From assembly GCA_022833215.1 (NCBI GenBank), contig JAIPUZ010000060.1, positions 62,001 to 126,000 of the forward strand: DNA of 64,000 nucleotides. Reading direction: 5' to 3'. Source of the DNA: Mesorhizobium sp. (GTDB taxonomy: Bacteria; Pseudomonadota; Alphaproteobacteria; Rhizobiales; Rhizobiaceae). Below the pieces are notes generated by a model, which saw only the letters and a program-made list of their open reading frames with translations, was not told the origin of the DNA and did not search any database. The translations under genes were made by a program, and so were the position numbers. This document shows, piece after piece, positions 16,324 to 25,924 of this stretch (the first letter of the stretch is position 1; every line of letters starts with the position of its first letter).

Positions 16324-17610
16324 TCACATCTGGGCCGGCAGAAAGAGGACCAGGGCCGGGAACAGCACGAGCAGTGCGATCCGGATCAGGTCGGCGGTGA
16401 TGAAGGGAACCAGCGCGCGGAACACGGGGCCGGGTGCGATGTCGCGGAACACCGATGTCAGCACGAAGACGTTCATCCCGAACGGCGGCGTCAGAAGGCC
16501 TATCTCGATGGTAACCACAACGATGATGCCGAACCAGATCAGGTCGAAACCGGCCGCATCCACCAGCGGCAGGATGATCGGCATGGTGATGAACAGGGTC
16601 GAGAAGCTTTCGAAGAAGCAGCCGAGGAACAGGTAGAGCAGCACGATCATCAGCAGCAGCATGGCCGGATGCGGCTCGATGTCGGTGATCCATGCCGCCA
16701 GCGTCTCGGGTGCGCCGGTCATGGCGATGAAATTGCCGAGAATCGTGGAACCCAGAAGAATGGGAAACAGCGCGCCGGTGGTGCGCACGGCCCCGAGGAA
16801 AGCGTTGCGCAGAATCTCGCGCGTCATCTGGCCTCGCATCCACGTGAGAAGCAGTGCGCCGAAGGCGCCGATCCCGGCCCCTTCAGTTGCGGTGAAGACA
16901 CCCCCGTAAAGCCCGCCCATGACCAGCGCAAACAGCGCGATGACGCCCCAGACCTCACGCAGAGCACGCCATTTTTCGGACCAGGGGACAATCTCCCCGC
17001 GCGGCCCCGCATCGGGGTTCCGGGCCACGACGAAAGCCACCGTCAGCGCATAGAGGAGGATGCCGAGCAGGCCGGGCACGATGCCGGCCAGAAACAGCTT
17101 GGCGATATTCTGCTCTGCCAGAATGCCGTAGATGATGAGCACCACGCTGGGCGGGATGAGGATCCCAAGCGTGCCGCCGGCAGCGATGGTGGCGAGCGAA
17201 AAGGTTTCGGAATAGCCGAAGGAGCGCATCGGCGGATAGGACACTTTGGCCATGGTGGCGGCGGAGGCCACGCTGGATCCCGAGATTGCCGCGAACCCGC
17301 CTGACGCGAGGATGGCAGAGATCGCCAGCCCGCCCGGCAGCCTGCCGATGAAGGCGTAGGCCGCGCGGAAAAGGTCCCTGCCAAGGCCGCTCGCCGCCAC
17401 GAAATTGCCCATCAGCACGAACAGTGGAATGACGGAAAGCATGTAGCTACCCAGTTCGAAGGCCGAACCGGCCACCATCTTGCCGGATATGGACAAGCCC
17501 ATGTACTGGGCGTAGCCGAGAAACCCCACCATGCCCATGGCCAGAGCCACGGGGATGCGGATCACTATAAGGCCGACGAGGACCAGCAGCCCGACGAAGA
17601 ACTCAGTCAT
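16324..17610 (-). CDS. TRAP transporter large permease (DctM type)
   Basis: A 428-residue, roughly 12-helix membrane protein of the DctM family, the large permease of TRAP transporters that use an ion gradient with a periplasmic binding protein. I start at 17610 (MTEFFVGLLVLVGL), overlapping the small permease by 8 nt; the longer frame adds residues inside that gene. Segments such as GFAAISGSSVASAATMA and LLTPPFGMNVFVLTS are characteristic. It lies directly upstream of the ThDP enzyme and forms, with the next two genes, a complete importer. Confidence 0.9.
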   Translation of the reverse strand: MTEFFVGLLVLVGLIVIRIPVALAMGMVGFLGYAQYMGLSISGKMVAGSAFELGSYMLSVIPLFVLMGNFVAASGLGRDLFRAAYAFIGRLPGGLAISAILASGGFAAISGSSVASAATMAKVSYPPMRSFGYSETFSLATIAAGGTLGILIPPSVVLIIYGILAEQNIAKLFLAGIVPGLLGILLYALTVAFVVARNPDAGPRGEIVPWSEKWRALREVWGVIALFALVMGGLYGGVFTATEGAGIGAFGALLLTWMRGQMTREILRNAFLGAVRTTGALFPILLGSTILGNFIAMTGAPETLAAWITDIEPHPAMLLLMIVLLYLFLGCFFESFSTLFITMPIILPLVDAAGFDLIWFGIIVVVTIEIGLLTPPFGMNVFVLTSVFRDIAPGPVFRALVPFITADLIRIALLVLFPALVLFLPAQM

Positions 17611-18112
17611 TGCGCTCGTCCTTGTGCGTCTCGCGCACCGCTGCATAGGCGGCCAGAGCCGCCGAAAGAATGAGGGCGCATGCGATGGCCCAGGCGACAG
17701 GCGCAATCGGCAAGCCAAGAACGGCAGTCACCTCGCCAGCCTTGCCTTCGGCGACGCCCATGACTGCAAGACCCGTCCCGAACAGCGCCAACGCCACCGC
17801 TACACCCGAAATGCGCTCGATCCAGCTCGCCAGCCGTGGCAAACGCTCGAGGACCGGATCGATCAGCGTCACCCTGATGTGGTCGTTGCCGGCCATCGCC
17901 ACGGCCATGCAGAGATAGATCATCACCTGCATGGCCATCTCGGTGATCTCGAAGCTGGCCGCAATCGGCTTGCGGAACAGGTAGCGCGCCACCACATCGA
18001 CGATGGTGAGCAGCATGATGCCGGCAAGGATTACGGCGGCCGCATATTCCACGACCTGCACGACACGCCGCTGCAGCCGCCCGGCCGGGCCGATTTTCTT
18101 CGATGAAGCCAT
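17603..18112 (-). CDS. TRAP transporter small permease (DctQ type)
   Basis: A 169-residue protein with four hydrophobic helices, the DctQ small subunit. Characteristic spans are VILAGIMLLTIVDVVARYLF and MQVMIYLCMAVAMAGNDHI. The start ATG at 18112 is preceded by GGGGAG. Its stop overlaps the DctM start, indicating translational coupling, and the binding-protein gene lies 24 bases upstream. It has no function alone and would stabilise the DctM channel. Confidence 0.87.
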   Translation of the reverse strand: MASSKKIGPAGRLQRRVVQVVEYAAAVILAGIMLLTIVDVVARYLFRKPIAASFEITEMAMQVMIYLCMAVAMAGNDHIRVTLIDPVLERLPRLASWIERISGVAVALALFGTGLAVMGVAEGKAGEVTAVLGLPIAPVAWAIACALILSAALAAYAAVRETHKDERND

Positions 18113-18136
18113 GGATGGCGCTCCCCGCTGTCAGGC

Positions 18137-19174
18137 TTACTGCCCGGCTTCGACCTGCTTTATCCCGGCCCGCAATTCGGCAAGCGCAGCGGCGGCATCG
18201 ATCCCGGTATCGGCAACCGACGTGGCCCAGTCGCTTTCAAGCGGAGCGATGGAAGCGCGCAGCTCCTCAACGAAGGTATCAGACGCCTGATGCACCTCGC
18301 CTCCCTTTTCCGCATAGACCTGCCAGCCCTTCGCATCGGCCTCGTCGGAGGCGCGACCGGCGATGCGCGAGAATGCCTCGCCGGTAACCCTTGCCAGCGC
18401 CGCGCGCTCCTCCTCGGTCAGAGCGTTGTATTTCGCCTCGTTCATGACCAGTGCGAAGCTGGCGTTGTAGAAGCCGCCGGGTGCTGAAACCACGTGCTTG
18501 ATCATGTCTTCGAGACGCCAGCCGCCAAACACGTCGGCCGGCATGAAAGCGCCGTCGACAATGCCGCCATTGAGCAGCTCATACAGCTCCGATGCCGGAC
18601 GCGAGACCGGTGCCGCCCCCAGCGCGGTCGCGAGGTCGAAGGCCATGCCGCCCGGAGCGCGAAGTTTCTGGCCCATCAGGGAAGCCTTGTCCTCATATGC
18701 CTTCTTCGGCGACATCAGATGGCCCGGTCCTGGCGTGAACATCGCAAGCGGCACAACCCCCTCATGCTCCTTCGCGGCTGCGAGGCTCCGCTCGAACACG
18801 CGCTGATACGCCACCGACAATGTCTCGGCCTTATCGGCAAGGAACGGAAACTCCGCGATCTTGGTCAGCCGGAAGCGACCCGGATTGTTGCCATGCGAGA
18901 TGAAGCTGATGTCGACCAGCCCGTCGCGCACGCCGTCGAAGGTCTGCGCCGCACCCATCGGGGCTTTGGGCAGATAGCGGATTTTCAGCAGCCCGCCCGA
19001 TTCCTGCTCCACCATCTCCGCCCATTCCTTCTGCAGGAGGCGGGTGAAATGGTGCCTGGGCGGGGTCCAGCCCGAAACGGTAAGCACCGTCTCGGCCATC
19101 GCCGCACCGGAAACACAGATGGAAACAAGGGCCGCCGCGACCGTACGGGCCACCGTCCTTCTCAGGGATTTCAT
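18137..19174 (-). CDS. TRAP transporter solute-binding protein (DctP type)
   Basis: A 345-residue periplasmic binding protein of the DctP family with a signal peptide ending near MAE (residues 1-27). The family hallmark Arg region is seen in GQKLRAPGGMAFDLATALGA, which in the family contacts a carboxylate of the ligand, and GGWRLEDMIK follows. Its ATG has GGAGGAG eight bases upstream. First of the three TRAP genes, it sets the substrate specificity; neighbours suggest a carboxylated, possibly aromatic compound, which is inference. Confidence 0.88.
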   Translation of the reverse strand: MKSLRRTVARTVAAALVSICVSGAAMAETVLTVSGWTPPRHHFTRLLQKEWAEMVEQESGGLLKIRYLPKAPMGAAQTFDGVRDGLVDISFISHGNNPGRFRLTKIAEFPFLADKAETLSVAYQRVFERSLAAAKEHEGVVPLAMFTPGPGHLMSPKKAYEDKASLMGQKLRAPGGMAFDLATALGAAPVSRPASELYELLNGGIVDGAFMPADVFGGWRLEDMIKHVVSAPGGFYNASFALVMNEAKYNALTEEERAALARVTGEAFSRIAGRASDEADAKGWQVYAEKGGEVHQASDTFVEELRASIAPLESDWATSVADTGIDAAAALAELRAGIKQVEAGQ

Positions 19175-19212
19175 GTCGCTTCTCCTCCAGATTGCATTTT
19201 TTCGGCTGCGAT

Positions 19213-20076
19213 TCAGCCGGCGTTCTCAGGTGGCAGGCCGACGAACGACCGGAAAACGCGATACCAGTCGTCCCGTGCATCGTTCAGTTGCAGATGTGTG
19301 TCGAAGTGGCCCGCGTCAGGCTCCACCCTTTGGGTGACCGGCTGGCCATTTGCACGCAGCGCTTCGCACATGCGTGCGCAGGAATCGCGGATATGCTCGA
19401 AATCGCGCTCGCCCCACAAGAGGTGGAACGGCGTCGCGTGCCCCTCCAGCTTGCAGATGGGGCTGGCCTCGGCATCGTCTTCCGGCGCTTGCAGCAGATA
19501 GCGATAGACACGCCCCTTGCCGGTTTCAGACGGCACGCGGCCGTAGCGCAGATCCATGGGACTGCTGACCGGCATGCAGGCGCGGACCGGCGCAACCTTT
19601 CCGGAAAGGAGCGCCATCGCGGCGATCTGACCGCCGGCGGAGTGCCCCGCTACAACCAGGCGCTCCGGATCGCCGCCGAAATCGGACACCCTTTCCTGGA
19701 CCAGCCGCAGCGCTTCAATCCCGTCTTCGAGCTGGACCGGCCATTTGTGCTCCGGCGCGAGCCTGTAGGCCACGGCTGCGAATATGGCGGGCTGTGCAAC
19801 CACCGCCCCGGCCATGAAGCGAAGCCATTGGAAGCCTCCGGCTATCCACGCGCCGCCATGCAGGAAGACGAGAACGGGCAACGGTTCCGCTGGTTCGGCC
19901 GTATGTGGCCGATAGATCTCGATTTTCCGGGCAGGGTCTTCGCCATAGCTGAGCACCGCCACCGGCTTCAGCTTCGATGCATCGGACAAGGCGCGCGCGG
20001 TGCGATCATATGCCATCGCTTCCCCGGTGCCCGAATAGTTCTGTTGTCCGGCGCGCGCAGTTCCTGCTTCAGCCAC
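19213..20076 (-). CDS. Alpha/beta hydrolase, arylformamidase/HSL-like esterase
   Basis: A 287-residue alpha/beta hydrolase starting with GTG, supported by GGAGAAC nearby. The oxyanion motif HGG at about 73-75 and the nucleophile Ser in GHSAGG near 146 place it in the esterase/kynurenine-formamidase-like (HSL) group. An acid (GERDF) and a histidine (DAGHFD) complete the triad. It is the first gene of the TRAP-ThDP-ALDH operon, 38 bases before the binding protein, so it may hydrolyse an ester or amide to release the imported acid. Upstream, 20077-20357 holds no gene that I can support. Confidence 0.82.
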   Translation of the reverse strand: MAEAGTARAGQQNYSGTGEAMAYDRTARALSDASKLKPVAVLSYGEDPARKIEIYRPHTAEPAEPLPVLVFLHGGAWIAGGFQWLRFMAGAVVAQPAIFAAVAYRLAPEHKWPVQLEDGIEALRLVQERVSDFGGDPERLVVAGHSAGGQIAAMALLSGKVAPVRACMPVSSPMDLRYGRVPSETGKGRVYRYLLQAPEDDAEASPICKLEGHATPFHLLWGERDFEHIRDSCARMCEALRANGQPVTQRVEPDAGHFDTHLQLNDARDDWYRVFRSFVGLPPENAG

Positions 20077-20357
20077 AATGTTCTCCAGCCGCTACATGTG
20101 AAGCAGCTTATGCGGTGCCGTCGGCAGGAGGTAAATCATCCCTGGGGATCATATGGGGGCATTCGGCCTGTGGGTGGTGTCCCGCCCCTGCTGCCCGTCA
20201 GACCACCATCGTCACGAACAGGGGTCGTGCACCATGATGGGCAAATGGCATGGCCGGACACGCTCAACACGACAGCGGGAACCGCGTCCGAAAGGAAGCG
20301 TGCTCCCGGCGATGTTACCGCTTGTTGCTGAACCGCAAAAACGCCCCGGCTCGGCGT

Positions 20358-23300
20358 CTATTCCGCTGCAAACGCCTCGGGACGGTCGGTTGCGCCGGCA
20401 GCGGATCGGGCCTGTTCGCGTTCCGGAGCGCCGGCCCGCGTTTTCGGTTCGCGGCCGAAGAACAGCGAATAGCCGGCCGGCAGCACCAGAATGGTGAGAA
20501 CCGTGGCCACGAGGATGCCGCCCATCATCGCGTAGGCGAGCGGCCCCCAGAACACGCCGCGCGAGATCGGGATCAGCGCCAGCACCGCCGTTAGCGCCGT
20601 CAGCATGATCGGCCGGAAGCGGCTTACGGCAGCGCCGACGATCGCTTCTGTTCGTGCCATGCCGGCGGCGATGTTCTGGTCGATCTGATCAACGAGGATG
20701 ATCGAGTTGCGTATGATGATGCCGAGCAGGGCGATGACCCCGAGGATGGCGACGAAGCCGAACGGTGCCCCGCTGATCAGGAGCGCCAATGCCGCGCCGA
20801 TGATGCCGAGCGGCCCGGTGGCCAGCACCAGCATGGACTTGCCGAAGTGCTGCAACTGAACCATCAGGAGCATCACGATGACGGCCAGCATGATCGGCGC
20901 CTTGGCGGCGATGGATGCCTGGCTTTCGGCCGAATCCTCGGCACCACCCTGCACTTCGACCTTGTAGCCCGCCGGCAGCCCGGCGCGCAGGTCCGCCATT
21001 TCATTGTAGAGGCGCGTGACGACATCGTTCGACTGCACGCCGTCCGGCAGCGTCGCGCGCACCGAAATGGTGGGCAGCCGGTTGCGCCGCCATTCGATCC
21101 CCTGTTCCAGCACGGGCTCGACCCTGGCGATCTGCGAGACGGGCACGAAACCGCCGAAGTCGGTGGGCACATAGACGGAATTGACAGCCGACAGCAGCGA
21201 GCGGTTTGCGTCCGGCTCGCGCGCCACGATCGATACGGTTTCCTCGCCGTCGCGGAAGCTGTCGAGCGGTGCGCCCGACATCGCGGCCTGCAGAATCTGG
21301 CGTACGCGCTGCGAGGTCACGCCAAGCGCGCGCGCCCGGTCCTGATCGATCACCAGCTTCATCGCGGGCACCGGCTCCAGCCAGTCGTCATGCACGGCCG
21401 AAAGCAGCGGATCGGCGCCAAAGCGCGCCTTGACCTCATCGGCGATGCGGCGAACCTCCTGCCGGTCCGGCCCCATCACCCGCATCTGCACCGGCCAGCC
21501 GGTCGGCGGGCCGAGGAACAGGCGGTCGACCTTGGCGCGGATCGCCGGAAAATCCTCAGCGAGGATCGAGCGCAGCCTGACGATAAGCCGTTCGCGCGCC
21601 GGCTCGTCCCTGGCCATGACCAGAAGCTGCGCGAAATTCGGGTTGGCAAGCTGCTGGTCGAGCGGCAGGAAAAAGCGCGGCGCGCCTTCGCCGATATAGG
21701 TGGCGATGAACCGCTTGTCGGGATCGTCCATCATCCTGGCCTCGAGCGCCTTGGCCTGCTTCTCGACCTCTTTGATCGAGGTGCCCTCGGGCAGCCACAG
21801 GTCAACGAGGATTTCCGGGCGCTCCGACTGCGGGAAGAAGTTTTGCGGAATGAACTGGAACGACCACAGGCTGGCGGCAAAGGTCGCCAGCGTCAGCGCC
21901 AGCACAAGGATGCGATGGCGAACGGCCCAGCCGATGGTGGCGCCGAGACGGCGATAGAAGCGTGTATCGAACACATCGCGATGCCCGCCGGCGTGATGGC
22001 GCTGCCTGAGCAGCATGTGCCCGAGCCACGGCGTGAAATAGACGGCCACGAACCAGGACACCACCAACGCGATGCCGACCACGTAAAACAGCGTGCGCAC
22101 ATATTCGCCGGCGGCCGAAGCGGCAAAGCCGACCGGAATGAAGCCGGCGGTGGTGATCAGCGTGCCGGTCAGCATCGGAAAGGCGGTGGAGCTGTAGGCG
22201 AAGGTGGCGGCGTCAAGCTTGCCGAGCCCTTCCTCCAGCTTGCGCTCCATCAGTTCCACAACGATCATGGCATCGTCCACCAACAGGCCGAGCGCGATGA
22301 TGAGCGCGCCGAGCGAGATGCGCTGCAGGTCGATGCCCAGCTCGTACATGATGGCGAAGGTGGCGGCCAGCACCAGCGGGATGGCGATGGCGATCACGAG
22401 CCCGGATCGCCAGCCGATCGACAGGAACGAGACCGCTAGCACGATCACCAGCGCTTCGCCCAGCACACGCATGAACTCGCCGATGGCATCCGTCACCACA
22501 TGCGGCTGGTTGGCGATCTGGTCGACAGCGACACCGTAAGGCAGGGACCTTTCGAAGCGCTTGTAGGTTTCGTCCACCGCGGCACCCACGTCGGTGACGT
22601 TGAAACCTTTCGCCATGACAACGCCGACCTGCACGCTGTCGTGACCGTTGAAGCGATATTTGCGCTGTTCCGGTTCCTGGAGGCCTGAGGTCACCGTGGC
22701 GATGTCGCCGAGCCGGATGACCTGACCGCCGCTGCGCAGGCGCAATTCCCGTATGTCCCCGGCCCGCTTCACGTCGCCCTCGACGGAAATGCGCACGTAG
22801 CGCGTACCGGTGTCCACCGTGCCGGCCGGATCAACCGTGTTCTGGCCCCTGATGGCGTTTTGCAGGTCGACCAGGGTCAGCCCGCGCTCGGCCAGAGCCC
22901 TGGACGAGACGTCGATATAGATGACCTGCGGCTGGTCACCGATGATGACGGCTTTCTCGACCCCCGGCGTCGTCAGCAGCATGTCGCGCGCCTGGACGGC
23001 GAATTGCTTGAGTTCCGGATAACTGTAGCCGTCGCCGCTGATCGAATGCAGGGTAATGAAGGTGTCGCCGAACTCGTCGTTGAAATAGGGGCCAAGCAGG
23101 CCGGACGGCAGTTCGCCGCGAATGTCACTGACCTTCTTGCGCACCTGATAGAAGGCATCTTCCACCTGTGCGGCGTTGGTGTCGCCCTTGACCTGCACCA
23201 TGGTGACGGCGCTGCCGGCGCGCGAATAGGATCTCACGAAATCGAGATGCGGCGTTTCCTGCAGCTTGCGCTCGATCTTGTTGACGACCTGGTCTTCCAT

Positions 23301-23504
23301 GTCCTGCAGGGAGGCACCGGGCCACACCGCCTGCACGACCATGACGCGGAAGGTGAATTCCGGGTCCTCGCGCTGGCCCATGCGCAGCAGGCCGAGCGCA
23401 CCGGCGACGATGATCAGCCCGACGAGGAAACGCGCAATGCTCGGATGGCCGATCGCCCAGCGCGACAGGTTGAACGGCTTGTTGTCGTCGGTGGAGGTCG
23501 CCAT
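20358..23504 (-). CDS. RND efflux pump, inner-membrane transporter
   Basis: A 1048-residue RND (AcrB-superfamily) proton-driven exporter. It shows the duplicated architecture: an N-terminal helix, a large periplasmic loop, six helices including the proton-relay motif GLLVDDAMIVVE near residue 406, then a second loop and a C-terminal helix bundle. It is related to the TriC/VexF type rather than the metal-specific CzcA type, in my reading. It follows the periplasmic adaptor gene after 34 bases, downstream of a TetR regulator, and no outer-membrane channel gene is adjacent, so it must borrow a TolC-like partner. The drug range is unknown. Confidence 0.92.
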   Translation of the reverse strand: MATSTDDNKPFNLSRWAIGHPSIARFLVGLIIVAGALGLLRMGQREDPEFTFRVMVVQAVWPGASLQDMEDQVVNKIERKLQETPHLDFVRSYSRAGSAVTMVQVKGDTNAAQVEDAFYQVRKKVSDIRGELPSGLLGPYFNDEFGDTFITLHSISGDGYSYPELKQFAVQARDMLLTTPGVEKAVIIGDQPQVIYIDVSSRALAERGLTLVDLQNAIRGQNTVDPAGTVDTGTRYVRISVEGDVKRAGDIRELRLRSGGQVIRLGDIATVTSGLQEPEQRKYRFNGHDSVQVGVVMAKGFNVTDVGAAVDETYKRFERSLPYGVAVDQIANQPHVVTDAIGEFMRVLGEALVIVLAVSFLSIGWRSGLVIAIAIPLVLAATFAIMYELGIDLQRISLGALIIALGLLVDDAMIVVELMERKLEEGLGKLDAATFAYSSTAFPMLTGTLITTAGFIPVGFAASAAGEYVRTLFYVVGIALVVSWFVAVYFTPWLGHMLLRQRHHAGGHRDVFDTRFYRRLGATIGWAVRHRILVLALTLATFAASLWSFQFIPQNFFPQSERPEILVDLWLPEGTSIKEVEKQAKALEARMMDDPDKRFIATYIGEGAPRFFLPLDQQLANPNFAQLLVMARDEPARERLIVRLRSILAEDFPAIRAKVDRLFLGPPTGWPVQMRVMGPDRQEVRRIADEVKARFGADPLLSAVHDDWLEPVPAMKLVIDQDRARALGVTSQRVRQILQAAMSGAPLDSFRDGEETVSIVAREPDANRSLLSAVNSVYVPTDFGGFVPVSQIARVEPVLEQGIEWRRNRLPTISVRATLPDGVQSNDVVTRLYNEMADLRAGLPAGYKVEVQGGAEDSAESQASIAAKAPIMLAVIVMLLMVQLQHFGKSMLVLATGPLGIIGAALALLISGAPFGFVAILGVIALLGIIIRNSIILVDQIDQNIAAGMARTEAIVGAAVSRFRPIMLTALTAVLALIPISRGVFWGPLAYAMMGGILVATVLTILVLPAGYSLFFGREPKTRAGAPEREQARSAAGATDRPEAFAAE

Positions 23505-23538
23505 GGCCGCCTCTTGTGGTTATCCCGCCCGAATAGTT

Positions 23539-24696
23539 TCAGCGAAGGGCGCTGGTGGCCTGTGTGGAGACGGGTTCCTCCGCCTGCGAAACGGCAAGGT
23601 CCGGCAGCTTCACCTTCAGGTTTTCCGTCATGAACTGCGTGCCGGCGGCAACCACCAGATCGCCCGGCTGCAGGCCCTGCGCGACACGCACGCCGTCGGG
23701 CGCGAAATCGGTGACCGTTACGATGCGTGGATGCACGGTCGAGGTGACGCGGTCCGCCACCCAGACGATGGTGTTGCCGTCTTTCCTGGCCAGCGCTTCG
23801 AGCGGAACCGTCGCCAGCTTCTGGCCGGCGGACACGGATGCGGTCACGGTCGCCGTCATGCCGAGCAGCACGCGCGGATCGTCGGTCAGGCTGGTGCGCA
23901 CCGAAAATGTGCGCGACTGCGGATCGGCGCTGCCGGCGACCTCCCGCACCTTGCCGGCAGGGCGCAGGCGGTCGTCCGTCCAGAAACCGACATTGACGGC
24001 CTGCCCCGGCCGGAAGTGGGCAATCTCGGTTTCCGGAACGGCGATGTGGATTTCCTTCTCACCATCGACGGCGACGGTCACCACCGGCGTGCCGACGCCG
24101 ACGACCTGACCGGTATCGGCACCGATCGTCGTGACGATGCCTTTCCTGTCCGCCTTCAGATCGGTGTAGGCAACCTGGTTTTTCGCCTGCTGGAGCGAGG
24201 ACGATGCCGCGTCACGCGCGGCGAGCGCCTGCTGGTAACCGAGCCGGGCCTCGTCAAGCTGTGCTTGCGATGCGAATTTCTTGCCGAAAAGTTCCTCTGC
24301 CCTCTTCTGCGTCAGGCGAACCGTCTCGACCTGCTTCTCGGCTGCCGACAGATTGGCCTCCGCGGTCCTGACGGCAAGCGCATAGTCGGTCGGATCGATG
24401 CGGGCCAGTGTATCCCCAGGCTCCACCCGGTCGCCGATGTCGACGAGCCGCTCGACGATCTTGCCTGCAACGCGAAAACCCTGGTTCATTTCCGTGCGCG
24501 CCTTGACCGTGCCGGAATACTGAAATTCGCGCGTCGTGTCGGCCCTTGCGATCTCCACCACCTTGACCGGACGGACGGTGGCGACGGGTTCCGTCTTGGC
24601 CTCGCTGCAGGCGGAAACCGACACCGCAAGGATGCCGAGCAGGCCCAGCGTGGCGAAAGGACGGGAAACGCTTCTGACATCCCTGAACGAAAACAT
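23539..24696 (-). CDS. RND efflux periplasmic adaptor, lipoprotein
   Basis: A 385-residue membrane-fusion protein linking the RND pump to an outer-membrane channel. A lipoprotein signal ends at Cys30 (SVSAC), so it is anchored in the inner membrane. The lipoyl-like/hairpin parts include VGDRVEPGDTLARIDPTDYA, a long alpha-helical coiled-coil stretch, and GIVTTIGADTGQVVGVGTPV. Translation from 24696 is supported by CAGGAG. It is the first gene of the pump operon, 49 bases downstream of the TetR gene's stop and in the same direction, and the two probably share a transcript or promoter. Confidence 0.88.
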   Translation of the reverse strand: MFSFRDVRSVSRPFATLGLLGILAVSVSACSEAKTEPVATVRPVKVVEIARADTTREFQYSGTVKARTEMNQGFRVAGKIVERLVDIGDRVEPGDTLARIDPTDYALAVRTAEANLSAAEKQVETVRLTQKRAEELFGKKFASQAQLDEARLGYQQALAARDAASSSLQQAKNQVAYTDLKADRKGIVTTIGADTGQVVGVGTPVVTVAVDGEKEIHIAVPETEIAHFRPGQAVNVGFWTDDRLRPAGKVREVAGSADPQSRTFSVRTSLTDDPRVLLGMTATVTASVSAGQKLATVPLEALARKDGNTIVWVADRVTSTVHPRIVTVTDFAPDGVRVAQGLQPGDLVVAAGTQFMTENLKVKLPDLAVSQAEEPVSTQATSALR

Positions 24697-24745
24697 CGTT
24701 CATGCTCCTGTGAGTTCGGATCAGTTTGCGAGCGCGCAAACGCGC

Positions 24746-25348
24746 TTATTTCAATGCCTGGATCGCGAAATCGACCAGCTGTTCGGCCGTTGCCCGGTTT
24801 TCCTTCATCAGGCATTGCGCCACCTGCTGGGGGTGGCACAGGGTGACCAATGCGGCCCCGAAGCAGCGCGCGGCGCTGGCCGCATCCTGCCTGGCGAATT
24901 CGCCGGTGCTGATGCCTTCCTCTATGAGGTCGGCATAGATCAGGTGAAGCTGGTCGATATATTTGTCGATCACATGCCAGTCCCGCTCGATGGCAACGAT
25001 CACCATCTCGTGGACCTTCTGCTCATCCAGCATCGTCTCCACCGTCAGCTTGTGCTGGGTGAGAACGCAGCGGCGAAGACGCTCGGTCGCACCAAGCGGC
25101 AGGGCGGCGATGGACCGGTTGAGCTCGAGGCTGGCCGCCAGCATGCGCCCGCAGATCGCCTGGTGGATCTGCTCCTTGGAGGCGAAGAAGCGATAGACAT
25201 TGGCCGGCGACATGCCGAGTTCACGCGCGATATCCGCCACCGTGGTCTTGTTGTAGCCATAGTGGCGAAACAGCCGCTCGGCTGCTTCCAGAATGCGTTC
25301 GATGTTTTCCTGCCGTGCGGAATCCGGTGCGGCTTCTGCCATATCCAT
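24746..25348 (-). CDS. TetR-family repressor of the RND pump
   Basis: A 200-residue TetR regulator with an N-terminal helix-turn-helix (TTVADIARELGMSPANVYRFFASKEQ, about residues 38-63) and a variable C-terminal effector domain. I use the ATG at 25348; the track-equivalent frame would begin at a TTG three codons earlier, and another ATG lies two codons later. It is first in the same direction as the adaptor and pump, so it likely represses its own operon and opens it on binding a drug. Upstream, 25376-25382 and 25408-25414 form a 7-bp inverted repeat (ACGAATT), a possible but widely spaced operator. Confidence 0.85.
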   Translation of the reverse strand: MDMAEAAPDSARQENIERILEAAERLFRHYGYNKTTVADIARELGMSPANVYRFFASKEQIHQAICGRMLAASLELNRSIAALPLGATERLRRCVLTQHKLTVETMLDEQKVHEMVIVAIERDWHVIDKYIDQLHLIYADLIEEGISTGEFARQDAASAARCFGAALVTLCHPQQVAQCLMKENRATAEQLVDFAIQALK

Positions 25349-25482
25349 CGCGATCAAGCCATTTTATGACTACTGACGAATTTCAATTTTCATCATTCAT
25401 AATTCGCAATTCGTATCGGGTCAAGACAAACCGGAGCCTCGATGCCTTGCGGGGATGAAACGCCTTGCCGACCGGCCATATT

Positions 25483-25503
25483 GGGGGGGGGGGGGGGGGG
25501 GGG
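25483..25503. repeat. Homopolymer of 21 G residues
   Basis: An uninterrupted run of 21 G on the + strand in the non-coding gap between the TetR and VapB genes. Such runs are prone to slippage and could act as a phase-variable spacer for the promoter of the downstream vapBC pair, but they are also common sequencing or assembly artefacts, so the exact length is uncertain. The rest of 25349-25636 holds no gene I can support. Confidence 0.8.
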
Positions 25504-25636
25504 TGCCAGTCTTCCGCAGGAACGGACCCCCGAGGCAGGCGGCAAATTGCCAATTCCCCCCGCGAACGCACCGGCGGCAATCGGGGCATTGAAATACCGG
25601 GCCTCCGGGATTATCTTACGCTCGTCTTACATTACC

Positions 25637-25924
25637 ATGGATCGGACGATGTCCAACGCCGAGAACGTCACCATCACCGTCTCCACCAAGGGACAGGTCA
25701 TCCTGCCCAGCGCCATTCGCCGCCGGAGGGAGTGGGGAGCCGGAACGCGTCTCGTCGTGGAAGAGACGGCTGAAGGCATATTGCTGAAGCCCGCTCCGGC
25801 CTTTGCCCAGACGCGGCCGGGCGATGTGTTCGGATCGCTTCCCTACAAAGGCAAGCCGAAAACGATCGGGGAAATGGACGAAGGCGTGCTCGCCGAGGCA
25901 AGGCGCCGGCATGCTGGCCGTTGA
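25637..25924 (+). CDS. vapB: AbrB-type antitoxin (VapB)
   Basis: A small DNA-binding antitoxin of the SpoVT/AbrB fold, recognised from VTITVSTKGQVILPSAIRRRREW, which is the swapped-hairpin core, followed by a flexible toxin-binding tail. It starts at ATG 25637 or 25649 (91 residues from the latter). The longer open frame upstream covers the G21 tract and is not credible. It overlaps the downstream toxin by 14 bases, the usual coupling, and would repress its own operon and neutralise VapC. Confidence 0.85.
   Translation: MDRTMSNAENVTITVSTKGQVILPSAIRRRREWGAGTRLVVEETAEGILLKPAPAFAQTRPGDVFGSLPYKGKPKTIGEMDEGVLAEARRRHAGR

Noticed and set aside
14000..16636. An 878-codon + strand open frame
   Set aside because: It is antisense to the ThDP enzyme and the aldehyde dehydrogenase, which have clear family motifs; GC-rich DNA gives long antisense frames.
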